The notes under the pieces are model-generated. The model saw nothing but the letters and a program-made list of their open reading frames with translations, had not been told where the DNA came from and searched no databases. From contig NZ_LT838843.1 in assembly GCF_900176655.1 (NCBI RefSeq), positions 325,501 to 360,398 of the forward strand: 34,898 bases of DNA. The letters run 5' to 3'. A program made the translations under genes and the position numbers. Shown here piece by piece: positions 1 to 7,327 of the stretch. Numbering within the stretch: the stretch's first letter is position 1; every line of letters begins with the position of its first letter. The stretch comes from Collinsella vaginalis (GTDB lineage: Bacteria > Actinomycetota > Coriobacteriia > Coriobacteriales > Coriobacteriaceae).

Positions 1-1362
1 CGCAGCGAGCGCGGCAACAACCGCGGCAACCGTCCTCAGAACAACCGGAACAAGCGCAATAACAACCGGTTCAACACGCCTTCCGAGCCGAGCGTCTCCC
101 GTGAGGAGCTCACCGCGCTCAAGGTCGCGGAGCTGCGCGAGAAGGCCAAGGAGTTCAACATCGACTACGCCGGCAAGAAGAAGGCCGAGCTCGTCGAGGA
201 CATCTACGCCGCGTGCGCCCGCACCGAGGGCTTCCGCGAGATCACGGGCATCCTCGATATCGATCACCAGGGATTCGGCAACATCCGTGCGCACGGGTAC
301 ATGCCCAGCCGCGATGACGCCTTCGTCGCCGCGAACATGATCCGCGCCGCGGGCTTGCGCGCGGGCGATATGGTCTCGGGCACCCTGCGGCCCCTGCGCG
401 CCAACGACAAGTATCCGGGCCTCGCCAAGATCCACAGCGTCAACGGTGTCGACCCCGAGCAGATGCGCCATCGCCCGAAGTTCAGCGATCTCACGCCCAT
501 CTACCCGAACGAGCCCCTGCGCATGGAGCACGGCCGCGAGTCCATCACGGGCCGCGCGATCGACATCGTGGCGCCCGTCGGCAAGGGCCAGCGCGGTCTC
601 ATCGTCTCGCCGCCCAAGGCGGGTAAGACCACGATCCTAAAGCGGATCTGCCAGGCTATCGCCCAGAATAACCCCGAGGTGCACCTCATCTGCCTGCTGG
701 TGGACGAGCGCCCCGAGGAGGTCACGGATATGCAGCGCTCCATCAAGGGCGATGTCGTGGCCTCTACCTTCGACATGCCCGCCGACAACCACACCCGCGT
801 GTCCGAGCTCGTGATCGAGCGCGCCAAGCGCCTGGTCGAGCTCGGTGAGGATGTCGTGGTGGTGCTCGATTCCATCACCCGCCTGGCGCGTGCCTACAAC
901 CTGGCCGCCCCGGCCTCGGGCCGCATCCTCTCCGGCGGTGTTGACTCCGCCGCCCTCTACCCGCCCAAGCGCTTCCTCGGTGCCGCCCGCAACATCGAGA
1001 ACGGCGGTTCGCTCACCATCCTCGCATCCGCCCTCGTGGACACGGGCTCGAAGATGGACGAGGTCATCTTCGAGGAGTTCAAGGGCACCGGCAACATGGA
1101 GCTCAAGCTCGACCGCGACCTCGCCGACCGCCGTATCTTCCCGGCTATCGACCCGGTCGCCTCGGGCACGCGCAACGAGGATCTGCTCATCGGCGAGCAG
1201 ATGCGCCCGTTCGTCTGGGGCATCCGCCGCGTGCTCGCGAACATGAACAACACCGAGCGCGCCGCAGCGAGCTTCATAAAGGGCCTGAAGGCCACGGACA
1301 GCAACCAGGAGTTCCTGGTGCGCACGGCTAAGAAGGCACAGGATCATCCCGAGGCGCTGTAA
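1..1362 (+). CDS. rho: Transcription termination factor Rho (5' end outside window)
   Basis: Rho is a hexameric RNA-dependent ATPase that terminates transcription by loading on nascent RNA and translocating to RNA polymerase. The frame is open from base 1, so the N-terminus lies upstream; an ATG at 301 is internal. The visible protein begins with an Arg/Asn-rich tract (RSERGNNRGNRPQNNRNK), the low-complexity insert typical of actinobacterial Rho. A Rho N-terminal helical segment (roughly bases 100-215) and the RNA-binding cold-shock-like domain (GFGNIRAHGYM, around 270-305) follow. The ATPase core shows Walker A (SPPKAGKTT, about 610-640), Walker B (VVVVLDSITRLARAYN, about 855-900), the Q/R-loop region (LSGGVDSAALYPPKRF) and the conserved FKGTGNMELKLDR stretch. 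The C-terminus is complete. A strong intrinsic terminator follows 44 bases after the stop. Confidence 0.97.
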   Translation, partial: RSERGNNRGNRPQNNRNKRNNNRFNTPSEPSVSREELTALKVAELREKAKEFNIDYAGKKKAELVEDIYAACARTEGFREITGILDIDHQGFGNIRAHGYMPSRDDAFVAANMIRAAGLRAGDMVSGTLRPLRANDKYPGLAKIHSVNGVDPEQMRHRPKFSDLTPIYPNEPLRMEHGRESITGRAIDIVAPVGKGQRGLIVSPPKAGKTTILKRICQAIAQNNPEVHLICLLVDERPEEVTDMQRSIKGDVVASTFDMPADNHTRVSELVIERAKRLVELGEDVVVVLDSITRLARAYNLAAPASGRILSGGVDSAALYPPKRFLGAARNIENGGSLTILASALVDTGSKMDEVIFEEFKGTGNMELKLDRDLADRRIFPAIDPVASGTRNEDLLIGEQMRPFVWGIRRVLANMNNTERAAASFIKGLKATDSNQEFLVRTAKKAQDHPEAL

Positions 1363-1405
1363 GCGCTGAGAAGATCATGCGGTGCAGATACGCATAGCCG
1401 TTAGG

Positions 1406-1431
1406 GGAGGGGCCTTCGGGCCCCTTCTTTT
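1406..1431 (+). terminator. Intrinsic terminator after rho
   Basis: A perfect 7-bp stem (AGGGGCC / GGCCCCT, 1408-1414 and 1419-1425) closes a TTCG tetraloop and is followed by a TTCTTTT tract. It ends the rho transcript. Confidence 0.9.
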
Positions 1432-1637
1432 GTATGTATGCCTGCGGGGCAGGATGAAGATCGGGGCAAGGACCTGAGCTACGTGCGATGCGGGGTCCCG
1501 TTGGCAGCCGGTCGTAAGGGGCTCCCAGCTCGGTGTCGGGCTGCACGGGGTGCGCCAAGGGAGGCCGCTCGGTGCCATGGCGTGTACGGGATCGCCGTTT
1601 ATGCAGACACGTTCGAGTCGCCAGAGGGTTCCACATG

Positions 1638-1678
1638 CAGATTTCCCATCCACGAGCTGGGGAAAATCTGGATTTTCC
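1638..1678. repeat. Overlapping inverted repeats upstream of a putative promoter
   Basis: GGAAAATC (1661-1668) and GATTTTCC (1671-1678) form a perfect 8-bp dyad with a 2-base centre. An upstream arm CAGATTTCCC (1638-1647) can pair 9 of 10 with GGAAAATCTG (1661-1670). The middle arm is therefore shared by two mutually exclusive pairings. Lying directly before a possible -35 box, it could be an operator or a structural switch; there is no T-run, so it is not a standard terminator. Confidence 0.4.
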
Positions 1679-1680
1679 TC

Positions 1681-1709
1681 TTGCAAATCGATGAGCGCTC
1701 TCACATACT
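1681..1709 (+). promoter_or_regulatory. Putative sigma70-type promoter for the 1882 gene
   Basis: TTGCAA (1681-1686) and CATACT (1704-1709) are separated by 17 bases, each matching consensus at 4 of 6 positions. Transcription would begin near 1716 and leave a leader of about 165 bases before the ATG at 1882. Confidence 0.35.
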
Positions 1710-1881
1710 TGAGGCAATGGCCGCGATGGAACACGCAGATGAAACGAATCACCATCCGTTGCAAGGGGGCCCATCGGCTCCGGAGCCACCAAGATTCATC
1801 GGTTTCTCTCGGGCCCGCATGCTCTGAGGCGGTGCCGTCCACGGTGTCCGCCGGTGGCAGGTGTGATGAAGGGAAGCAGAT

Positions 1882-3060
1882 ATGGCAGCACAGAAATACG
1901 CGCATCCGGCGATCGCAGCCGGTTTGACCGGCGGCATCGGCTTGATACTCCCTGCGCTCGCATTCGCATTCACGACGCCCTTCGAGGGTCCTCATCGGCT
2001 CATACAGGAGGGTGGAATGCCCTTCGCGATCGGCGCTGCGGTGGGCGCGGGGCTCTGCGCCGCCGCGATGGCCGCCCTCGCGGCGAATGGAAACGCCCGC
2101 GTGGGCAACCGATCTGAATCGGGGGAGTACCGGTTCGAGGACGCGCAAGAACCCGACGCCGAGAACGCCTCCGCCTCCGGCGGGCACCGGACGGGCATCT
2201 TCGGCTCCCATGCGCCGCAGGGCGTGCCGGTCATCGCCCGGGCTGCCGACGCGCTTTCCGAGGCCGAGGCCTGGACGGAGATCGACCGCCTGCTTGAGGA
2301 GGACTCGCCGATCAGCTGCGATCCCACTCGATCCAAGGACATCTACGAGATCGCCCTCGCCGAGCTTTCCCGCAGCGAGAGCGCGGCCCGGACGGGGGCG
2401 CCTGCGACTGCGGCCGCGCCGCGTGAGGCCGCCATGCAAGGTGGGTCCCCCGCCATGGCTCCCGCATCCGCTCCTGCTGCTACGACGGCGTCCTTCATGC
2501 AGGCGGCGTCGGGAACCGAGGCCACTGCGGATCTCTCCCGGGAGGTGTCTCCCATCTCCGATACCGACGCCGCCCGCGCTGCCGCCCTGGCTTCGCTCGG
2601 GCTTGTCGGCACCGCGAGGCCCGTACAGCCGCAGAACGTCCCCGCAGCTCATGAGAGCGCCGTGGCGGACGTCTCCGGATCAGGCGCCGCGCCCGCATCG
2701 ACGGGCGAGCCGTACGAGGTCCCCATGGCCGACTACTCCGGTCATGAGGACATGTGGGCCGCCGCCCTGGCCATCCTCGCAGAGGAGGACGAGGTAGCGG
2801 GCGCACCTGCTCCCGCTGCCGACGAGGTCCCCGCTGCCGCCCCCCGGATTCGAGCCGAGGAGATTCCGGCAACCGAGGAGCGCGCCGAGGCCGTTGCAGA
2901 GGGCGAGCGCCTCACGGAGATGCATGGCCGCATCAACGAGATTCTCGGCGAGGAGGTCGCGAAGATGCCGTCGCACAGCATGCGCCGCACCAGCCGCGAG
3001 TACCTTCGGGTCATCCAGGGTGGCACCATGTCCATGCCCCGTCTCAAGGCTGAGGCGTAA
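1882..3060 (+). CDS. Membrane-anchored Ala/Glu-rich protein of unknown function
   Basis: I do not recognise this 392-residue protein. Two hydrophobic segments at about residues 8-32 and 46-69 predict a short membrane hairpin at the N-terminus. The rest is a long Ala/Pro/Glu-rich, probably disordered acidic domain, ending in a more conserved-looking amphipathic and basic tail (residues about 340-392, including MHGRINEILGEE and HSMRRTSREYLRVI). Three short related segments occur inside the tail: PISCD...IALAELSR, PISDTDAARAAALASLG and PMADYSGHEDMWAAALAIL. They resemble repeated linear docking motifs. The start is supported by AAGGGAAG 5-6 bases before the ATG. The gene ends 7 bases before a VanZ-like gene, so the two are probably cotranscribed. 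A scaffold or division/secretion accessory role is possible but unsupported. Confidence 0.8.
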   Translation: MAAQKYAHPAIAAGLTGGIGLILPALAFAFTTPFEGPHRLIQEGGMPFAIGAAVGAGLCAAAMAALAANGNARVGNRSESGEYRFEDAQEPDAENASASGGHRTGIFGSHAPQGVPVIARAADALSEAEAWTEIDRLLEEDSPISCDPTRSKDIYEIALAELSRSESAARTGAPATAAAPREAAMQGGSPAMAPASAPAATTASFMQAASGTEATADLSREVSPISDTDAARAAALASLGLVGTARPVQPQNVPAAHESAVADVSGSGAAPASTGEPYEVPMADYSGHEDMWAAALAILAEEDEVAGAPAPAADEVPAAAPRIRAEEIPATEERAEAVAEGERLTEMHGRINEILGEEVAKMPSHSMRRTSREYLRVIQGGTMSMPRLKAEA

Positions 3061-3067
3061 GAGGGCG

Positions 3068-3547
3068 ATGCAATCGGGGCAACGGCCGTTGTCACCGGCC
3101 TGGTGCGTGGCCGCGGGCGTCATGATCCTATTCATATGGGGTAACTCGCTGGTGCCGGGATCCAGCAGCTCTCAGGTGAGCCACGGGACCGCCTCGGCGA
3201 TTCAGACGGTGCTCGATTCCCTCGGCATCGCATCGGGCTGGGCGACGAACTTCCTTGTCCGCAAGGCCGCCCATCTGACGGAGTACGCCATCCTCGGCGT
3301 CCTGGTGATGCAGGCGTTCGCCCCAGGTGTCAAACGGGACCGCCGGATGCTCGGGGTCGCCGCACTTGTGCTGATGCTGGTCCCGACGATCGACGAGACG
3401 ATTCAAGTCTGCGTGCCCGGTCGCAACGGGCAGGTTGCCGACGTGCTGGTCGATTGCACGGGAGCTCTCATCGGATGCCTGGTCAGAGCGGCTTTCACGG
3501 GCATCCGCGCGAGATTGGCAAGAGTCCCTGAGAATTTAAAAAAATAA
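3068..3547 (+). CDS. VanZ-like family membrane protein
   Basis: This 159-residue protein has four predicted membrane segments and the VanZ-like signature: a basic-His-Glu stretch (VRKAAHLTEYAILGVLV) after the first extracytoplasmic loop, then DETIQVCVPGRNGQVADVL and a Gly-rich last helix (CTGALIGCLV). VanZ-like proteins are small membrane proteins; VanZ itself gives low-level teicoplanin resistance, and most relatives have no proven role. The ATG at 3068 is chosen because it follows GAGGG directly after the preceding stop and gives a normal family N-terminus. The frame extends further upstream only as an out-of-frame shadow of the 1882 gene. Translational coupling to that gene is likely. Confidence 0.87.
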   Translation: MQSGQRPLSPAWCVAAGVMILFIWGNSLVPGSSSSQVSHGTASAIQTVLDSLGIASGWATNFLVRKAAHLTEYAILGVLVMQAFAPGVKRDRRMLGVAALVLMLVPTIDETIQVCVPGRNGQVADVLVDCTGALIGCLVRAAFTGIRARLARVPENLKK

Positions 3548-3550
3548 GGC

Positions 3551-3579
3551 TTGCACCCCTGGGGGACAGAGTGCATAAT
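3551..3579 (+). promoter_or_regulatory. Promoter for the tRNA-His/tRNA-Lys unit
   Basis: TTGCAC (3551-3556) and CATAAT (3574-3579) are spaced by exactly 17 bases and lie about 30 bases before the tRNA-His 5' end, a typical arrangement for a tRNA promoter. Confidence 0.7.
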
Positions 3580-3607
3580 AGTCAAGCGCTTTGCGCGAGG
3601 GACACAC

Positions 3608-3685
3608 GGTGGGTGTAGCTCAGTTGGCTAGAGCGACGGACTGTGGCTCCGTAGGTCGAGGGTTCGAGCCCCTTTACCCACCCCA
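3608..3685 (+). tRNA. tRNA-His (GTG)
   Basis: The sequence folds as a cloverleaf. The acceptor stem pairs GTGGGTG with TACCCAC, and the extra G at -1 (3608) that is specific to tRNA-His faces C73. The D-stem is GCTC/GAGC, the anticodon loop CTGTGGC carries GTG, and the T-loop is TTCGAGC. The CCA end is encoded at 3683-3685. Confidence 0.97.
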
Positions 3686-3715
3686 CTTCCTCTCTCAGGC
3701 AAAGCGGACATATTT

Positions 3716-3792
3716 GGATCGTTAGCTCAGCTGGCTAGAGCAGGGGACTCTTAATCCCAAGGTCCAGGGTTCGAATCCCTGACGATCCACCA
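3716..3792 (+). tRNA. tRNA-Lys (CTT)
   Basis: The acceptor GGATCGT pairs with ACGATCC, the D-stem is GCTC/GAGC, and the anticodon loop CTCTTAA carries CTT. The T-arm contains GGTTCGAATCC and CCA is encoded at 3790-3792. It lies 30 bases after tRNA-His, so both probably come from one precursor. Confidence 0.97.
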
Positions 3793-3803
3793 CAGACTCA
3801 AAG

Positions 3804-3838
3804 ACGGGGCACTCACACGAGCGCCCCGTTTCTTTTTC
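3804..3838 (+). terminator. Intrinsic terminator of the tRNA unit
   Basis: ACGGGGC (3804-3810) pairs with GCCCCGT (3823-3829) around a 12-base loop, followed by TTCTTTTTC. It stands between the tRNAs and the convergent dioxygenase gene. Confidence 0.88.
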
Positions 3839-3900
3839 AGACTATCTGCTCGCTCCGATCAAGCGTGCTGGTCGCAGCCGAGGTTCCCGCTGCGATCGCA

Positions 3901-4695
3901 TCACGCGGCGCTGTCTCCGAACACGAATTCCGTCATCGAGATGGTTCCCAGCGTGCTCACGTCGTTGAACACGCGCACGGGCTTGCCCTCACTCGCGCCG
4001 AGCGTGTAGACGAGGGGCAGGAAGTGGTCGGGCGTCGGCGCGGCGAACTGCGCGTCGGGCAACCGGTCGAAGTCGATGATGGCTGCGTCGTTGCGCGCGG
4101 TCACCTCCTTGATGATACGATCGTTGAAGGAGATGGTCGCCGGTACTGCGCCGTCCGGATGCTCCCAATCGACGCGCCGGAGGTTGTGCACGATGTTGCC
4201 GCTGGCCATGATGAGGACGCCCTCGTCGCGCAGGGGAGCGAGACGCTGTCCGATCCGGTAGACGGACCCATGGTCGAGGGTGCCGTCGACCGAGAGCTGG
4301 ACCACGGGGATATCCGTCTCGGGGACCATGTGCACGAGAACGGACCAGGAGCCGTGGTCGATGCCCCAGTCGTCACTCACGGCCACATCCGCGCCCAGCA
4401 GGTCCTGCACCGCGTTGGTGAGCGCGGCGTCTCCGGCCACCGGGTACTTGAGCACGTACAGCTCAGGTGGGAACCCGTACATGTCGTATATCTGACGCGG
4501 CTTCGGCGCGCTCTGCACGAACGTGCCCCGGGTGAACCAGTGCACGGAGATCGCAAGGATCGCGCGCGGCCGCCCGTGACGTTCGACCACCTCGTTCATG
4601 ATGGCAGCCATGCCACGTGTGACCTCGGTGTCTTCGAGCGCCAGCATGGGGCTTCCGTGGCCTACGAACAAGACGGGCATACGTGTAGTGTTCAT
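3901..4695 (-). CDS. DODA-type extradiol aromatic ring-opening dioxygenase
   Basis: This 264-residue protein matches the class III extradiol dioxygenase family that includes plant DOPA 4,5-dioxygenase and E. coli YgiD (about 262 residues). These enzymes use a single non-haem metal to open catechol rings, or act on related substrates, in the cytoplasm. The likely metal and catalytic histidines are visible: His13 (GHGSPM), His52 (SVHWF), His114 (DHGSWSVL), His170 (GNIVHNLR) and His224 (PDHFLPLVY). The ATG at 4695 is chosen over one 14 codons upstream because AAGGAG lies about 9 bases before it. The gene is divergent from an HxlR regulator across 151 bases holding an 8-bp inverted repeat, so regulation by that protein is plausible. 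The substrate is unknown. Confidence 0.9.
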   Translation of the reverse strand: MNTTRMPVLFVGHGSPMLALEDTEVTRGMAAIMNEVVERHGRPRAILAISVHWFTRGTFVQSAPKPRQIYDMYGFPPELYVLKYPVAGDAALTNAVQDLLGADVAVSDDWGIDHGSWSVLVHMVPETDIPVVQLSVDGTLDHGSVYRIGQRLAPLRDEGVLIMASGNIVHNLRRVDWEHPDGAVPATISFNDRIIKEVTARNDAAIIDFDRLPDAQFAAPTPDHFLPLVYTLGASEGKPVRVFNDVSTLGTISMTEFVFGDSAA

Positions 4696-4758
4696 ACGAT
4701 CAGGCTCCTTTCGGAATCTAAGACAGTTTTTTCTCAACTAACATCAATTTTTCGTGCT

Positions 4759-4828
4759 AAGTGAATCCTATGACTTGGCAAACAAGGCTACAAGTACGAT
4801 AGTTATCTTAAGCGAGTCTAATTCACTT
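4759..4828. promoter_or_regulatory. Candidate HxlR control region between divergent genes
   Basis: AAGTGAAT (4759-4766) and ATTCACTT (4821-4828) are perfect inverted copies on either side of smaller ACTTG (4773-4777) and CAAGT (4791-4795) half-sites. The AT-rich block lies midway between the dioxygenase and the regulator start codons, where HxlR-type operators usually occur. Confidence 0.4.
4775..4803 (+). promoter_or_regulatory. Putative promoter of the HxlR gene
   Basis: TTGGCA (4775-4780) and GATAGT (4798-4803) with a 17-base spacer sit about 45 bases before the start codon. The boxes lie inside the inverted-repeat region, which would allow autoregulation. Confidence 0.45.
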
Positions 4829-4846
4829 GAGTAATGGAGTGATCGT

Positions 4847-5242
4847 ATGAAAAAAGAGACGTGTGTTGAGGCAGGGGTGTTCGGGATGTGCCCGTTCGTC
4901 ACTGCCCAGCAGCTTATCAGCGGGAAGTGGGCCATCCTGATCTTGCACGTGCTGGCAGACGGTCCCAAGCGCTTCAACCGCATCCAGCGGGAGATCGATG
5001 TCACACAGGCCACGCTCAGCACCCACCTCAAACGGCTCGAGGAGTTTGGCCTGGTGAAGCGCACCGTGTTCCCCGAGATCCCGCCGCGTGTCGAATACGA
5101 GCTCACCGAGATCGGAAGCGAATTCCGGCCGGTGCTCGACCAGGTTGAGGCATGGGGGAATAAGTACATCGACTACCTGAAGGCGCAACACCGGGATCGC
5201 GCCGTCGAGCCGGCAAGTGTTGCCGGCGCTGCCAGCCATTAG
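4847..5242 (+). CDS. HxlR-family winged-helix regulator
   Basis: The 131-residue protein is a DUF24/HxlR winged-helix DNA-binding regulator. The family core is visible: MCPFVTAQQLISGKWAILIL, then the recognition region RFNRIQREIDVTQATLSTHLKRLEEFGLV and the wing (RTVFPEIPPRVEYELTEIG). Cys15 in the CPF motif is the position used for thiol or aldehyde sensing in relatives such as YodB and HypR; Cys6 is an additional nearby thiol. These proteins bind DNA as dimers and often control divergent redox or detoxification genes. GGAG precedes the ATG. The downstream nitroreductase starts 8 bases after the stop, so an HxlR-nitroreductase-DUF1304 operon responding to electrophiles or quinones is a reasonable inference. 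Confidence 0.93.
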   Translation: MKKETCVEAGVFGMCPFVTAQQLISGKWAILILHVLADGPKRFNRIQREIDVTQATLSTHLKRLEEFGLVKRTVFPEIPPRVEYELTEIGSEFRPVLDQVEAWGNKYIDYLKAQHRDRAVEPASVAGAASH

Positions 5243-5250
5243 GAGGTGCC

Positions 5251-5964
5251 ATGGACCTGATCGACGCCATCTACGCGCGGCATTCGGTGCGCGCCTACAC
5301 CGGTCAGACCGTCGGCGGCGCCATCCGCCTGCAGCTCGAGGCCCTCGCCCAAGAGCTCTCGCGTGCCGGCGGGCTCACCCTCTCCTTCCGCTGGGATGAG
5401 CCCCGGGCCTTCTCGAGCCCACTCGCCCATTACGGCAAGTTCTCGCAGGTGACCAACTACCTGGTGATCTCGGGACGCCGCCGGAAGGGGCTCGAGCAGG
5501 ATGCCGGCTACTATGGTGAGCGCATCGTGCTCGAGGCGCAGCGGCTTGGCCTCAACAGCTGCTGGGTCGCGACGACCGCGAAGCGCCGTCTCGTGCGCGC
5601 GAGCATCCCTGAGGGAGAGAGCCTGGTGATCCTCGTGGCCATCGGTCACGGGGAGAACGCTGGTGTCGTGCGGCGGTCCAAGGTCGCCTCGCAGGTGAGC
5701 AATGTCGGCGCCGACACGCCCCCGTGGTTCGCCCGCGCTGTCGAGGCGGCCCTCCTCGCGCCCACCTCCATCAATCAGCAAAAGTTCCATCTTGCGTTTT
5801 GCGCTGGAGATCCCGGTGAGTTGCCGGGCGTGCGCCTGACGCGCCGTTTCGGTCCGTATTCGTCGGTTGATGAGGGCATCGTGCGCCTTCATGTCGAGAT
5901 CGCCGCCCGCGATGCAGCGGGCCTCGGCCCCCATGAGCTGCCGTTCCACTGGATCGAAAGGTGA
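5251..5964 (+). CDS. Nitroreductase-like FMN protein
   Basis: The 237-residue protein opens with the nitroreductase-fold signature (YARHSVRAYTGQTV) and carries GYYGERIVLEAQRLGLNSCWVA in the middle and LLAPTSINQQKFHL near the C-terminus. This resembles the putative TM-nitroreductase branch rather than classical NfsB proteins. Family members bind FMN and reduce nitroaromatics, quinones or other electrophiles with NAD(P)H; the substrate here is unknown. A strong AGGAGG lies 5 bases before the ATG. Position directly after an HxlR regulator matches many known redox-inducible loci. It ends 7 bases before the DUF1304-like gene. Confidence 0.85.
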   Translation: MDLIDAIYARHSVRAYTGQTVGGAIRLQLEALAQELSRAGGLTLSFRWDEPRAFSSPLAHYGKFSQVTNYLVISGRRRKGLEQDAGYYGERIVLEAQRLGLNSCWVATTAKRRLVRASIPEGESLVILVAIGHGENAGVVRRSKVASQVSNVGADTPPWFARAVEAALLAPTSINQQKFHLAFCAGDPGELPGVRLTRRFGPYSSVDEGIVRLHVEIAARDAAGLGPHELPFHWIER

Positions 5965-5971
5965 GTGCGCT

Positions 5972-6382
5972 ATGGACTTGATCGCGGGTATCGCATTTCT
6001 CGTACGTGCCGTCGGGATGATCTTCGTTGCGGCTGCGGCGCTCCTGCATGTGTTCATCGCCGGGGTTGAGATGTTTGGCTGGACGGGATCGCTGGCGCGT
6101 CGCCTCTTCAACCTGGAGCCGGCTTTCGCCCGTCAGACCCGCGAGATGGCTGCGAATCAGGGACTCTACAACCTGATGCTCGCCATCGAGATGATCGTCG
6201 GCCTGGGGGCCGCCATCACCGGCGCGGACTGGGGTCTCAAGCTCGCCCTCGCCGGTGCCGTCTCGACGGTGATCGCCGGCGCGTTCCTGTTCGTCACCTC
6301 GCCCGATAAGCGCTCCTCGGCGTTGAAGCAGCTCACTCCGGGCCTCATCGGCTCGATCCTGCTGATCTTGGGCGGCCTGTAG
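5972..6382 (+). CDS. DUF1304-like integral membrane protein
   Basis: The 136-residue protein has four hydrophobic helices (about residues 8-32, 65-85, 88-108 and 116-134) and the family features LLHVFIAGVEMFGW, then FNLEPAFA and MAANQGLYNLMLA. These match DUF1304 membrane proteins, whose function is unknown. The ATG at 5972 is chosen because it follows AAAGGTGAG just after the preceding stop and gives the usual family length; longer starts lie inside the nitroreductase gene. It completes the HxlR-nitroreductase operon. Confidence 0.85.
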   Translation: MDLIAGIAFLVRAVGMIFVAAAALLHVFIAGVEMFGWTGSLARRLFNLEPAFARQTREMAANQGLYNLMLAIEMIVGLGAAITGADWGLKLALAGAVSTVIAGAFLFVTSPDKRSSALKQLTPGLIGSILLILGGL

Positions 6383-6523
6383 AAATCGGCGCCGAGTCCT
6401 TGTGAAGGATCTGCGGAGAAGCACAGCTGGCATGGCGTGGCGCGATAGGGGCCTTGACCCCCACGCGACGGGAGGCCCGATGCTGGTACGCGTCGGAGCG
6501 AACTGAGCGAGGGAGGCGATGAG

Positions 6524-7318
6524 ATGTGCGGTCACGACGAGAGCGAACCCACCTACTCGGTGGGCGAGGTCTCGAGGCTCACGGGTGTCACCGTGCGTGC
6601 GCTGCATCATTGGGACGAGATTGGCCTTCTGCACGCGCCCCGCCGGGGAAATGGCTACCGCGCGTACGGGACCGCTGAGCTCGACCGTCTGCAGCAGATC
6701 CTGCTCTACCGCGCGATGGGCGTTGAGCTCACGGGCATTAAGGGGATCATCGACGATCCGGCCTTCGATGTCAGACAGGCCCTGAGGAGCCACCTCGCAC
6801 GCCTCAAAGAGGACCGGCTTCGCACCGACGCGCTGATAGCGAGTGTGGAGGGCACGCTCGCGCGTATGGAAGGACGGTGCGAGATGACCGAGCACGACCG
6901 GTTTCGCGCGCTCAAGCAGGCGGCGGTTGAGGAGAACGAGCGGAAGTACGGCGACGAGGTGCGGGCGCGCTGGGGCGATGCCGCTGCCGATGAGGCGAAC
7001 GCCGTGGTCCTCGGCATGAGCGAGGACGAGTGGCGCGAGACCCAGGAGCTCGAGCAGCGGGTCCTTGACCTGCTCAGCCAAGCGATGGATGGGGGAGACC
7101 CCTGCTCCGCCACCGCCGCGGAGCTCAGCGACGCGCACGGCGCGTGGGTGAGTCGCCATTGGAAGAACGGCTCCTACACGCCTGAGGCCCATGTGGGCCT
7201 CGCGAGGATGTACCTGGCGGATGACCGGTTCCGTGCCTACTACGATGAACGGGTGCGCCCCGGCGCCACCGCCTTCCTGGTTCAGGCGATCGAGGCACGC
7301 GACGGCGCCTCCGCGTAA
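6524..7318 (+). CDS. TipA-type MerR regulator with TipAS ligand domain
   Basis: The 264-residue protein combines an N-terminal MerR DNA-binding domain (residues about 10-80, YSVGEVSRLTGVTVRALHHW and NGYRAYGTAELDRLQQILLY), a coiled-coil dimerisation helix (about 85-118) and a C-terminal TipAS domain (about 125-258, including ENERKYGDEVRARWG and HVGLARMYLADDRFRAYYDE). In Streptomyces TipAL this domain captures thiopeptide antibiotics and turns the dimer into an activator; related Mta and SkgA proteins activate efflux genes. GGGAGG precedes the ATG. The upstream 141 bases contain TTGACC followed 19 bases later by GATGCT, a spacing typical of MerR-controlled promoters, so self-activation is possible. 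The downstream region is gene-free. Confidence 0.92.
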   Translation: MCGHDESEPTYSVGEVSRLTGVTVRALHHWDEIGLLHAPRRGNGYRAYGTAELDRLQQILLYRAMGVELTGIKGIIDDPAFDVRQALRSHLARLKEDRLRTDALIASVEGTLARMEGRCEMTEHDRFRALKQAAVEENERKYGDEVRARWGDAAADEANAVVLGMSEDEWRETQELEQRVLDLLSQAMDGGDPCSATAAELSDAHGAWVSRHWKNGSYTPEAHVGLARMYLADDRFRAYYDERVRPGATAFLVQAIEARDGASA

Positions 7319-7327
7319 AAAGTATGG

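Larger units (their letters stand above)
1432..1881. other. 450-base intergenic region without a convincing gene
   Basis: Open frames here lack a credible ribosome binding site, have no recognisable domain, and lose the codon pattern of the neighbours. The one structured part is a cluster of AT-rich dyads at 1638-1678 with a possible promoter just downstream (annotated separately). Nothing else is recognised. Confidence 0.5.

Noticed and set aside
1438..1827. 129-codon plus-strand frame in the gap after rho
   Set aside because: Starts inside the terminator tail, lacks a ribosome site and has no recognisable domain.
1375..2652. Long minus-strand open frame of 425 codons
   Set aside because: It runs across the intergenic region and antisense to the 1882 gene, has no recognisable domain, and is explained by GC-rich codon bias on the other strand.
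3608..3838. tRNA genes considered as integration sites of a mobile element
   Set aside because: No integrase, no direct repeat of the tRNA 3' end downstream, and the next gene is an ordinary chromosomal one.
3865..4764. Plus-strand frame of 299 codons over the dioxygenase
   Set aside because: Shadow of the dioxygenase gene, which has conserved histidines and a ribosome binding site on the minus strand.
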